From assembly GCA_964609625.1 (NCBI GenBank), contig CAZSRS010000001.1, positions 186,001-250,000 on the forward strand: DNA of 64,000 nucleotides, given 5' to 3'. The DNA is from G963674665 sp964609625. GTDB taxonomy: Bacteria; Desulfobacterota; Desulfovibrionia; Desulfovibrionales; Desulfovibrionaceae. Positions 1 through 8,000 of the stretch are shown here, in pieces (the first letter of the stretch is position 1; each line of letters begins with the position of its first letter). The notes beneath the pieces are model-generated. The model saw only the letters and a program-made list of their open reading frames with translations. It had not been told where the DNA came from and did not search any database. Both the position numbers and the translations under genes were made by a program.

Positions 1-1
1 G

Positions 2-391
2 ATCGTGGACGACGCCATGCGTTGGCTCGAATTCGTGGGACTCACGGACAAGGCCCTCGACCAGGCTTCCAGCCTGGCCTACGGTGACCAGAGACGTCTG
101 GAGATCGCCAGGGCCCTGGCCACCGAGCCCGTTATCCTGCTCCTGGACGAGCCCGCGGCCGGCATGAACCCCGCGGAGACCAAACAACTCGACGCCCTCA
201 TACACCGCATCCTCGACCTCGGCATCACCATCTTCCTCATCGAACACGACATGAAACTGATGATGCGCATCTGCAAGAACCTCGTGGTGCTGGACCACGG
301 CACCAAGATCGCCGAAGGCACTCCCCAGCAAATCAAGGACGACCCCAGCGTCATCGAAGCCTATCTCGGCAGGGGAGCGGCCAATGCTTGA
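2..391 (+). CDS. livG: Branched-chain amino-acid ABC transporter ATPase LivG, C-terminal part (cut by window edge)
   Basis: This is the C-terminal ~130 residues of a cytoplasmic ABC ATPase; the N-terminus with its Walker A motif lies upstream of the window. Visible are a degenerate ABC signature (LAYGDQRR), Walker B (LLLDEP followed by AAGMNP) and the switch histidine in IEHDMKLMM. The AAGMNP variant after Walker B and the short C-terminus ending in a YLG motif are typical of LivG. It overlaps livF by 8 nt, the usual livGF arrangement, so the two ATPases are expected to power a high-affinity branched-chain amino-acid importer. An in-frame GTG at 5 is internal and should not be taken as the start. 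Confidence 0.9.
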   Translation: MVDDAMRWLEFVGLTDKALDQASSLAYGDQRRLEIARALATEPVILLLDEPAAGMNPAETKQLDALIHRILDLGITIFLIEHDMKLMMRICKNLVVLDHGTKIAEGTPQQIKDDPSVIEAYLGRGAANA

Positions 392-1091
392 AGTCAAGGA
401 CATCCACACCTATTACGGCTCCATCCACGCCCTCAAGGGTGTCAGCCTGACGATCGGAAAGGGCGAGATCGTTTGCCTCATCGGTGCCAACGGCGCGGGG
501 AAGACCACCACGCTGATGACCATCTCCGGTGTACTCCGACCCAAGCAAGGCTCCATCTTCTTCGAGGGCGTCGACATCACCAAGACCCCCACGGACAAGA
601 TCGTCAAAATGGGCTTGACCCAGGTGCCGGAAGGCCGGATGATCTTTCCCAGGCTCACGGTGCAGGAAAATCTCCTGATGGGTGCGTACTCCAGAAAAAA
701 ATCAGCGGAACTCCAGCGCGACGAGGACTGGATCTACGAACTCTTTCCCATCCTCAAGGAACGCCGCCGCCAGCCGGGAGGCACCCTTTCCGGAGGGGAG
801 CAGCAGATGCTCGCCATCGGCAGGGCCATCATGGCCCGCCCCCGCATCCTGCTGCTTGACGAACCCTCTCTCGGCTTGGCACCGATCATCGTGGAAAACA
901 TTTTCGAGGTCATCACTGAAATCAACAGGCAAGGCACGACGATCATGCTCGTGGAGCAGAACGCGCAAATGGCCTTGCAAATCTCGCATCGCGGTTATGT
1001 CGTGGCCACTGGTTCCATCTTCCTCGAAGGCTCCTCCAGGGAATTGATGGAGAACCCCCAGGTACGCGCGGCGTATCTCGGGTTGGAGTGA
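384..1091 (+). CDS. livF: Branched-chain amino-acid ABC transporter ATPase LivF
   Basis: A complete 235-residue ABC ATPase, the normal LivF length. It carries Walker A (GANGAGKTTT, about residues 35-44), signature LSGGEQQM (about 135), Walker B LLLDEPSLGL and switch His/Gln region VEQN. GGGGAG lies just before the ATG, inside the 3' end of livG. With livG it forms the two-ATPase pair of a Liv-type importer; the membrane and binding-protein genes must lie upstream of the window. The stop is followed after 23 nt by guaB on the same strand, so guaB may be co-transcribed. Confidence 0.93.
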   Translation: MLEVKDIHTYYGSIHALKGVSLTIGKGEIVCLIGANGAGKTTTLMTISGVLRPKQGSIFFEGVDITKTPTDKIVKMGLTQVPEGRMIFPRLTVQENLLMGAYSRKKSAELQRDEDWIYELFPILKERRRQPGGTLSGGEQQMLAIGRAIMARPRILLLDEPSLGLAPIIVENIFEVITEINRQGTTIMLVEQNAQMALQISHRGYVVATGSIFLEGSSRELMENPQVRAAYLGLE

Positions 1092-1114
1092 GAACGACCA
1101 AGGGAGAAACACTC

Positions 1115-2578
1115 ATGGATAAAATCATTGGATTCGGACTGACCTTCGATGATGTGCTGCTGCTGCCGGCATACTCAGAAGTGCTGCCGGACAAAGTTGA
1201 CGTCGGCACGCAGCTCACTGCCGAACTCAAACTGAACATCCCGCTGCTCTCGGCGGCCATGGACACGGTCACCGAATCCCTGCTGGCCATCTCCATGGCC
1301 AGGGCCGGAGGCGTCGGCGTCATCCACAAGAACATGAGCATCGAACGCCAACGCCTGGAAGTGGAAAAGGTCAAGAAGTCCGAAAGCGGCATGATCCTCG
1401 ACCCCGTGACCATCCCCCCGGACTACACCGTGGGGCAGGCCCTCGAGGTCATGTCCGAATACCGCATCTCGGGGCTGCCCGTGATCCAGGGCGACCGGCT
1501 CGTGGGCATACTCACCAACCGCGACGTGCGCTTCGTCACGGACATGTCCACACTGGTCGCCGATGTCATGACCAGCAAGAACCTGATCACCGTACCGGTG
1601 GGCACCACCCTGGAGCAGGCCAAGGAGCACCTCCACGCCAACCGCATCGAGAAACTCCTGGTGGTGGACGACAACAACAAGCTGCGCGGCCTGCTGACCA
1701 TCAAAGACATCGAAAAAATCAAGAAATACCCCCAGGCATGCAAGGACGACGCCGGCCGCCTGCGCGTGGGCGCGGCCATCGGCGTGGGCAAGGAGAACGA
1801 GGAGCGTGCCGCGGCCCTGCTCGCCGCCGGCGTCGACTTCCTGGTGGTGGACTCGGCGCACGGCCACTCCAGGAACATCCTGCGCACCGTGGAGATGGTC
1901 CGCGCCACCTTCCCCAGCTGCAATCTCGTGGCCGGCAACGTAGGCACCTACGAAGGCGCCAAAGCCGTGCTCAAGGCCGGCGCGGACACGGTCAAGATCG
2001 GCATCGGTCCCGGCTCCATCTGCACCACACGCATCGTGGCCGGCGTGGGCGTGCCCCAGATCACCGCCATCATGGAAGCGGCCAGGGCTGCCAAGGAAAT
2101 GGATCGGCATATCATCGCCGACGGCGGCATCAAGTTCTCCGGCGACGTGGTCAAGGCTCTGGCGGCCGGGGCGCATACCGTGATGATCGGTTCCCTCTTC
2201 GCAGGCACGGACGAAAGCCCTGGAGAAACAATTCTCTACCAAGGACGGCGCTACAAGATCTACCGTGGCATGGGCTCCATCGACGCCATGCGCGACGGCA
2301 GCAAGGATCGCTACTTCCAGGATACCGACGACAGTGGTAAACTCGTACCCGAGGGCATCGTTGGTCGCGTGCCTTACAAGGGACCGGTCCTGGACAGCAT
2401 CTACCAGTTGGTGGGCGGCCTGCGCTCCGGCATGGGGTACACCGGTTGCGCCACTATCAAGGAAATCCAGGAAAAGGCACAATTCGTTCAAATTTCAGCG
2501 GCCGGCTTGCGTGAAAGCCACGTCCACGACGTGATCATCACCAAGGAGGCCCCAAACTACAGGGTGGAAACCTACTAG
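1115..2578 (+). CDS. guaB: Inosine-5'-monophosphate dehydrogenase
   Basis: GuaB oxidises IMP to XMP with NAD+, the first committed step of GMP synthesis. The 487-residue length is standard. The catalytic loop GSICTTR puts the nucleophilic Cys at residue 303. Two CBS domains interrupt the TIM barrel at about residues 92-205, and the flap YRGMGS and C-terminal barrel follow. The ATG at 1115 is chosen over an upstream in-frame GTG at 1088 because AGGGAGAA precedes it and the protein then begins MDKIIGFGLTFDDVLL, as in the family. guaA follows after 50 nt and takes the product XMP to GMP. Confidence 0.97.
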   Translation: MDKIIGFGLTFDDVLLLPAYSEVLPDKVDVGTQLTAELKLNIPLLSAAMDTVTESLLAISMARAGGVGVIHKNMSIERQRLEVEKVKKSESGMILDPVTIPPDYTVGQALEVMSEYRISGLPVIQGDRLVGILTNRDVRFVTDMSTLVADVMTSKNLITVPVGTTLEQAKEHLHANRIEKLLVVDDNNKLRGLLTIKDIEKIKKYPQACKDDAGRLRVGAAIGVGKENEERAAALLAAGVDFLVVDSAHGHSRNILRTVEMVRATFPSCNLVAGNVGTYEGAKAVLKAGADTVKIGIGPGSICTTRIVAGVGVPQITAIMEAARAAKEMDRHIIADGGIKFSGDVVKALAAGAHTVMIGSLFAGTDESPGETILYQGRRYKIYRGMGSIDAMRDGSKDRYFQDTDDSGKLVPEGIVGRVPYKGPVLDSIYQLVGGLRSGMGYTGCATIKEIQEKAQFVQISAAGLRESHVHDVIITKEAPNYRVETY

Positions 2579-2628
2579 ACCGCGCCTCTCCGGTCGGCGA
2601 CCGGAACATCGCGGCATCAGGATACGTC

Positions 2629-4176
2629 ATGGAGCATAACGAAAAAGTCATCATCCTGGATTTCGGTTCCCAGGTCACCCAGCTCATCGCCCGGCGTATC
2701 CGTGAAGCCGGCGTGTACTCGGAGATCCATCCCTGCACCATCTCCACGCAGGAACTCCAGGCCCTTGCACCCGGCGCCCTGGTGCTCTCGGGTGGGCCGG
2801 CCAGCGTCTCCGACCCCGGCTCGCCTTCCCTGGATCCCGGCATCCTCGCTCTCGGACTGCCCATCCTGGGCATTTGCTACGGCATGCAACTCCTGGCCAA
2901 GGAACTCGGCGGCTCAGTGGTCGCGGCCCAGGATCGGGAGTACGGCCGTACCGAACTCACCATCACCGTTGACGCCCCCATCTGGGACGGGCTCGAACAG
3001 CGAAAGAGCCGCACGGTATGGATGTCCCACGGCGACAAGGTACTCGCTCCACCCAAGGGATTCGAGGTCATCGGCGCCACACCCAACGTGGACGTGGCCG
3101 CCATGGCCGACGTGAAACGCCGCATCTACGGTTTGCAGTTCCATCCGGAAGTGGCGCACACCGATCAAGGCGACACCATCCTGCACAACTTCCTATTCAG
3201 GGTCGCCAACCTCAAGCCGGACTGGACCATGTCCTCATTCGTGGAGCGCACCCTGCGTGAAGTCGCCGAAAAGGTCGGCGACGACCAAGTGGTCTGCGCA
3301 CTGTCCGGCGGCATCGACTCCACGGTCGTGGCTCTCCTCCTGCACCGGGCCCTGGGAAAGAAACTGCACTGTATCTTCGTGGACAACGGCCTGCTGCGCC
3401 TCGATGAGGGACAGGAAGTCATCGGCTACCTCAGGGAGCACTTCGAACTCAACCTCCATTACGTCGAGGCCCAGGACCTCTTCCTGGGGCGACTGCACGG
3501 CGTCGACGACCCCGAGAAAAAACGCAAGATCATCGGCCATACCTTCATCGAGGTCTTCGAAAAGGAAGCCAAGGCCATTCCCAACGTCAAGTATCTGGCC
3601 CAGGGCACACTCTACCCCGACGTCATCGAGAGCGTCTCCTTCCGCGGCCCATCGGCGGTGATCAAGAGTCACCACAACGTGGGCGGCCTGCCCGACATCA
3701 TGCAACTCTCGCTCATCGAGCCCTTGCGCGAACTGTTCAAGGACGAAGTCCGCAAGGTGGCCGTGGAACTGGGGCTCCCGGACTTCATCATCTGGCGGCA
3801 CCCATTTCCTGGCCCAGGTCTGGCCATTCGGGTCATCAGCGAAATCACCGAGGAACGGTTGCAAATTCTCAGACTGGCTGACAAGATCGTGCAGCAGGAA
3901 CTCAAGGCATCCAACTGGTACCGCAAGGTCTGGCAGGGATTCGCCGTGCTGCTGCCCCTGAAGACGGTCGGCGTCATGGGTGACGACCGAACCTATGAAC
4001 ATGTCATCGCCCTGCGTGTGGTGGACAGCGTGGACGCCATGACCGCCGACTGGACGCGATTGCCGTCGGAGATCCTGGCCCGCATTTCCAACCGCATCAT
4101 CAACGAAGTCAAGGGCGTCAACCGGGTGGTCCTGGACATCTCCTCCAAGCCCCCCAGCACAATCGAGTGGGAATAA
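2629..4176 (+). CDS. guaA: GMP synthase (glutamine-hydrolysing)
   Basis: GuaA aminates XMP to GMP using glutamine and ATP. The 515-residue protein has the class I glutamine amidotransferase domain first (nucleophile Cys83 in GICYGMQ; His in LQFHPEV near 172), then the ATP pyrophosphatase domain with the P-loop ALSGGIDSTVV (about 224-234) and a C-terminal dimerisation domain ending PPSTIEWE, the conserved C-terminus. AGGA precedes the ATG. It sits 50 nt after guaB and 10 nt before tatB on the same strand, so a guaBA unit, possibly read through into tatBC, is likely. Confidence 0.97.
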   Translation: MEHNEKVIILDFGSQVTQLIARRIREAGVYSEIHPCTISTQELQALAPGALVLSGGPASVSDPGSPSLDPGILALGLPILGICYGMQLLAKELGGSVVAAQDREYGRTELTITVDAPIWDGLEQRKSRTVWMSHGDKVLAPPKGFEVIGATPNVDVAAMADVKRRIYGLQFHPEVAHTDQGDTILHNFLFRVANLKPDWTMSSFVERTLREVAEKVGDDQVVCALSGGIDSTVVALLLHRALGKKLHCIFVDNGLLRLDEGQEVIGYLREHFELNLHYVEAQDLFLGRLHGVDDPEKKRKIIGHTFIEVFEKEAKAIPNVKYLAQGTLYPDVIESVSFRGPSAVIKSHHNVGGLPDIMQLSLIEPLRELFKDEVRKVAVELGLPDFIIWRHPFPGPGLAIRVISEITEERLQILRLADKIVQQELKASNWYRKVWQGFAVLLPLKTVGVMGDDRTYEHVIALRVVDSVDAMTADWTRLPSEILARISNRIINEVKGVNRVVLDISSKPPSTIEWE

Positions 4177-4186
4177 CGGGTTCGCT

Positions 4187-4702
4187 ATGTTTGGAATCGG
4201 CACTACCGAGCTACTGGTCATACTGATGGTGGCGCTGATCGTGGTCGGCCCCAAAAAGCTGCCCCAGATCGCGCGCTCACTGGGCAAGGTTTTCGGGGAA
4301 TTCCGCCGTGTCAGCACTGATCTGCACCGCACCATCAACGTGGAGATCGAACGCGAGGAACGCGAGCAAAAGGAAAAAGAGGAAAAGGAGAAAAAGCGTA
4401 TCGCGGCTCAACAATCCGATACACCTCCCGAGAAGTCGGCCGAAGATATTCAGGCCGAAAAGACCTACCAGAGTGCCGTGGCCGCCAACAAACTGCCGGA
4501 GAAACCGCAAGAGGCCGCGCAGGCCGCAACCGATAAAGACAGCCAGGCAGGCTCACACCCGACCGAGGTCGAGGTGTTGGCCTCGGATACCGCTCCGCAC
4601 TCCGCCACGGAGACGCTGGACGTCACTTCTTCCCCCTCGGCCTCCACAACGGACACGAAGCAAGGAGTTCCTGACACCGGCGGGCAGGGAGAGAAAGCAT
4701 GA
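4187..4702 (+). CDS. tatB: Twin-arginine translocase subunit TatB
   Basis: This is a 171-residue single-pass inner-membrane protein of the Tat system, which exports folded proteins such as cofactor-containing redox enzymes. The N-terminus has the family pattern: Glu8 in the membrane helix (GTTELLVIL), then GPKKLP hinge and an amphipathic helix to about residue 60. The remaining ~110 residues are charged and then Ala/Pro/Thr-rich low complexity. Glu8 and the adjacent tatC favour TatB over TatA. The stop codon overlaps the tatC ATG (ATGA). No strong ribosome site is seen; no tatA is present in the window. Confidence 0.9.
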   Translation: MFGIGTTELLVILMVALIVVGPKKLPQIARSLGKVFGEFRRVSTDLHRTINVEIEREEREQKEKEEKEKKRIAAQQSDTPPEKSAEDIQAEKTYQSAVAANKLPEKPQEAAQAATDKDSQAGSHPTEVEVLASDTAPHSATETLDVTSSPSASTTDTKQGVPDTGGQGEKA

Positions 4703-5745
4703 GCGACAAGGAAAAGAGCACTTCCTTGCCGGAACCGGAAGGCAACGAGCAGGAGGCTGTATCCGCGGCCTTGCCCGATGCTCCGGCCGATGCTCCCACC
4801 GGTTCACCGGGTGACGCTGCCGGAGACACGGCAGGGGTGGATGCCCTCGACTCAGGCGGGCAATCCGCTGCCGATACGGGAGATTCGGGAACGCCCCCCC
4901 CGCCTGAATCCCCAAAGGATGGGGATGCAGCCGGCAAGGAAGAGGATGACGAGGACGACGAGTCCTCCCGCTCCCAGATGACGTTCCTTGATCATCTCTC
5001 AGAACTGCGCATGCGCTTGACCCGCTGCTGCATCGCCGTCGGTGTCGGATTTCTGGCCTGCTACGGCTTTTCCAAACAGCTCTTCGAACTGCTCATGCGC
5101 CCTCTGGTGGAGGTCATCCCACCGGAAAGCAAGCTGATTTTCACCGCCTTGCCCGAGGCGTTTTTCACCTATATCAAGATCGCCCTTGTGGCGGGCGTGT
5201 TGCTCACCAGCCCGTTTCTCTTCTATCAAATCTGGTGCTTCATCGCCCCTGGGCTCTATGAAGAGGAGCGCAAGCACCTGTTGCCCGTGGCCTTTTTCTC
5301 CGGCCTGTTCTTCGTGACCGGAGCAAGCTTCGGATATTACGTAGTCTTTCCCTTTGCCTTCGAGTTTTTCATGAGTTTCGCGACCGAAATCATCCAGCCC
5401 ATGCCGAGCCTCAAGGAATACCTGAGCTTCGCACTCAAACTGTTGTTCGCCTTCGGTCTGGTCTTCGAACTGCCGCTGTTCATCTTTTTCCTGGCCCGCT
5501 TGGGCATCGTGACCGCGCAGATGCTGCGCAAGTTCCGCAAGTATGCCATTATTTTATCTTTCATTATTTCGGCGATTCTCACCCCGCCGGACGTGATCTC
5601 CCAGACCCTCATGGCCGGCCCTTTACTTGTGCTTTACGAAGTCAGCATCTTCGTCGCGAAGTACTTCGGCAAGAAAACCAAGGCGGAAAAAGAGGCCGAG
5701 GAAAAGGCAGCGGAAGAAGGAGCCGGAGACAAGGCGGCGGGATAA
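4699..5745 (+). CDS. tatC: Twin-arginine translocase subunit TatC with long acidic N-terminal extension
   Basis: TatC is the signal-peptide receptor of the Tat translocase, with six membrane helices. The TatC core begins at about residue 93 (QMTFLDHLSELRMRL, the family's N-terminal signature) and runs to about 330, with conserved FYQIWCFIAPGLYEEER. It is preceded by about 90 residues rich in Glu, Asp, Ala, Pro and Gly that are absent from the compact E. coli protein, giving 348 residues instead of ~250. The GGGAGAG site and the 4-nt overlap with tatB support the upstream ATG, so the extension appears genuine. The C-terminal tail is Lys/Glu-rich. Confidence 0.93.
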   Translation: MSDKEKSTSLPEPEGNEQEAVSAALPDAPADAPTGSPGDAAGDTAGVDALDSGGQSAADTGDSGTPPPPESPKDGDAAGKEEDDEDDESSRSQMTFLDHLSELRMRLTRCCIAVGVGFLACYGFSKQLFELLMRPLVEVIPPESKLIFTALPEAFFTYIKIALVAGVLLTSPFLFYQIWCFIAPGLYEEERKHLLPVAFFSGLFFVTGASFGYYVVFPFAFEFFMSFATEIIQPMPSLKEYLSFALKLLFAFGLVFELPLFIFFLARLGIVTAQMLRKFRKYAIILSFIISAILTPPDVISQTLMAGPLLVLYEVSIFVAKYFGKKTKAEKEAEEKAAEEGAGDKAAG

Positions 5746-5968
5746 TCCTCAGTGGACCTCTCCCGTCTTACCCAACGCTTGTCGCGGCTGCGTCGTTCCC
5801 CTTGTGCATGGGGCGCACTTGGCTTAAGAGACGGAGTGAAGACGCTGCTCATGGACCCGAGGCACCGTTGCTAGGCCGCGAACCAAGCGTAATGGATGAA
5901 CCAATGGGTGGAAAGGACACCTCCGCTCCACGCTGGACCTGCTGACAAAAAAAAGGCATAAGCGAAAT

Positions 5969-6562
5969 ATGGTGGTTCGTAAGGCTACGCACAATCGCGA
6001 GACCCGGGAAACGCGCATCGAGGTGAGCATGAATCTCGACGGTTCCGGTTCTGTCGAAGTTTCCACGGGGTTTGGCCTTGCCGACCACATGCTCACGCTG
6101 TTCGGGTTCTGGGCCGGCGTGGACTTGCAACTGACCTGCAAGGGCGACCTGGAGGTCGACGCCCACCACAGCCTGGAAGACACCGGCCTTTGTCTGGGGC
6201 GTGTCCTGCGCAAGTGCCTGGGCGACGGCTCCGGCATCCGGCGTGTAGGCTGGGCGCGCGTGCCCATGGACGAGGCCATGGCCGACGTGGCCCTGGACAT
6301 TTCTGGCAGGCCTTACCTGGTCTACTCCGACGAACTGCTTCCCCCGGTCATTGCCGGCGAGGAAAAAGACCTCTGGAGAGAATTTTTCAAATCCCTGGCC
6401 TTCAGTGCGGATATCAATCTGCACATCATGTATCTATACGGTAAAAACGGCCATCACCTTCTGGAATCGGCCTTCAAGGGGCTGGGCCTGGCGCTCAGGC
6501 AAGCCGTGCAGACCGGACCTGTTCAAGGAGCTTTCAGCACAAAAGGGAGCCTGGACTCATGA
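5969..6562 (+). CDS. hisB: Imidazoleglycerol-phosphate dehydratase
   Basis: HisB dehydrates imidazole glycerol phosphate to imidazole acetol phosphate in histidine synthesis. The 197-residue monofunctional form is seen, with metal-binding motifs DAHHSLEDTG (about residues 55-64) and GHHLLESAFKG (about 157-167), and RPYLV in the middle. No histidinol-phosphatase domain is fused, as expected outside enterobacteria. The gene lies 223 nt after tatC, in a gap where I see no gene or clear terminator. Its stop overlaps the next lipoprotein start (ATGA), so it begins a hisB-lipoprotein-hisA unit. Confidence 0.95.
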   Translation: MVVRKATHNRETRETRIEVSMNLDGSGSVEVSTGFGLADHMLTLFGFWAGVDLQLTCKGDLEVDAHHSLEDTGLCLGRVLRKCLGDGSGIRRVGWARVPMDEAMADVALDISGRPYLVYSDELLPPVIAGEEKDLWREFFKSLAFSADINLHIMYLYGKNGHHLLESAFKGLGLALRQAVQTGPVQGAFSTKGSLDS

Positions 6563-7218
6563 AGACGCGCAACCTTGCTTACCCGCTGGTTCTCATCCTG
6601 CTCACGCTGTTCGCCGTTTCCGTCCTGTTCGCTACGGGCTGTCGCCGGCCTCCCGCGGCACCCATGGAGGCGGCTGTGTCCCTCGGCGTCGCCGGGTTCT
6701 CGCAACCCATCACCGACTCCGAGGCCCTGGCCCACTACATCCCCGCGGGAAGCGAGGCGATCCCCCCGCGGGTCCTGGCCCAGTTGGACTCCTCGTTGAC
6801 CAGCAAACTTGCCACGGGCACACGCCCCTTCCTCGGGCCTGACAAGGTCCGTGCTTGCATGCCCCAAAGCACCCAACAGACAGCGTCACGACATGCGGCC
6901 CTGGACTACTGGATCAAGGCGGGGGAATGTCTTCAAGTGGACTATCTGCTGGTACCGCAGCTTCTTTTCTACAAGGAGCGCGAGGGCAGTCCCGCTGGTA
7001 CCACATCCCCGGCCAGCGTGATGCTGGACATGTACGTACTCGACATCAAGGGCTACGGCGTCGCGGCCCGTTATCGCTTCGACGAGACCCAGGTCTCACT
7101 GACCGAAAACATGCTCACGCTGCCCAAGTTCGTTGCCCGGGGCGGCAAATGGGTCACCGCGGCCGAGCTTGCGGAATGGGGCATCACCGAAGGGCTGGAA
7201 TCGCTGGGACTGAAATGA
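6559..7218 (+). CDS. Unknown lipoprotein inserted between hisB and hisA
   Basis: I do not recognise a family. The 219-residue protein starts with a lipoprotein signal (Lys/Arg start, hydrophobic stretch from about residue 8, lipobox ATGC with Cys28), so it should be lipidated and anchored facing the periplasm. The mature part has a mixed alpha/beta look with a stretch reading DYLLVPQLLFYKEREG and LDMYVLDIKG, somewhat like proteins of the small LPS- or lipoprotein-assembly type that report on a string of parameters, but this is only an impression. It overlaps hisB and hisA by 4 nt on each side, so it is translationally coupled to both although it has no evident link to histidine synthesis. Confidence 0.8.
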   Translation: MKTRNLAYPLVLILLTLFAVSVLFATGCRRPPAAPMEAAVSLGVAGFSQPITDSEALAHYIPAGSEAIPPRVLAQLDSSLTSKLATGTRPFLGPDKVRACMPQSTQQTASRHAALDYWIKAGECLQVDYLLVPQLLFYKEREGSPAGTTSPASVMLDMYVLDIKGYGVAARYRFDETQVSLTENMLTLPKFVARGGKWVTAAELAEWGITEGLESLGLK

Positions 7219-7979
7219 TTCTCTTTCCCGCCATCGACATCAAGAATGGCGCGTGTGTCCGCCTGCGTCAGGGCAGGTCAGAGGATGTCACCGTGTTTTC
7301 TCCAGACCCGGCCGCCATGGCCAGGCATTGGGCAGGCTTCGGCATCTCCTGGCTGCACGTGGTGGACTTGGACGGCGCCTTCACCGGAAAGCCGGTCAAT
7401 GCTCCGCTGATCGCGGCCATCTGCGAGGAATGCGCCAAACACGAAGTCCGTGTTCAGCTGGGGGGGGGGATCCGCGGCGCCGACACGCTCAGGGCCTACC
7501 GTGACGCCGGCGTCACCCGTTGCATCATCGGCACCGTGGCCCTGGAAGAGCCCGAGACCTTCGGCAGGCTTTGCAGGGAGTTCCCCACTGCCGTGGGAGT
7601 CTCCCTGGACGCCGACCATGGCCGCCTCAAGACCAAAGGCTGGGTGGAGGACGCGGGCCTTACGGTTCTCGATGTCCTGCCCCGGCTGGAAGACCAGGGC
7701 GCGGCCTTTATCATCTATACCGATATCAGCCGCGACGGCATGCAGACCGGGGTCAACCTCCCTGCCCTGGAGAACCTGCTCGACAATACGCGGCTGCCCG
7801 TTATCGCGGCGGGAGGCGTCGCCACCCTCGACGACATCGAGGCCCTTTATCCGCTTTGTGCCAAGGGTCTGGAGGGTGCCATCTCGGGCAGGGCCATCTA
7901 CGAAGGGACTCTCGACGTCCAACAGGCGATGCGCTGGATCAAGAGTCAACAGCAGAACCAGGCTCATGCCTCGGCCTGA
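7215..7979 (+). CDS. hisA: Phosphoribosylformimino-5-aminoimidazole carboxamide ribotide isomerase
   Basis: HisA isomerises ProFAR to PRFAR in histidine synthesis. The 254-residue TIM barrel begins MILFPAIDIKNGACVRL, with the catalytic Asp8 in PAIDIK; the second catalytic Asp is in YTDISRDGM (about residue 172). Phosphate-binding loops GGGIRG and AAGGVAT are present. The ATG at 7215 overlaps the preceding lipoprotein stop by 4 nt; the frame is open upstream to 6855 but that extension lies over the lipoprotein and is a shadow. A kinase gene follows after 21 nt on the same strand. Confidence 0.95.
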   Translation: MILFPAIDIKNGACVRLRQGRSEDVTVFSPDPAAMARHWAGFGISWLHVVDLDGAFTGKPVNAPLIAAICEECAKHEVRVQLGGGIRGADTLRAYRDAGVTRCIIGTVALEEPETFGRLCREFPTAVGVSLDADHGRLKTKGWVEDAGLTVLDVLPRLEDQGAAFIIYTDISRDGMQTGVNLPALENLLDNTRLPVIAAGGVATLDDIEALYPLCAKGLEGAISGRAIYEGTLDVQQAMRWIKSQQQNQAHASA

Positions 7980-8000
7980 CACGGACGGCAAAGCGACCCA

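Noticed and set aside
1175..2491. Long minus-strand frame over guaB
   Set aside because: It is a shadow of a high-GC gene; its product has a repeated His/Gly/Asp bias and the + strand guaB has all catalytic motifs.
5746..5968. Possible ncRNA or small gene between tatC and hisB
   Set aside because: I found small local stems but no long stable structure, promoter pair or ORF with a ribosome site strong enough to report.
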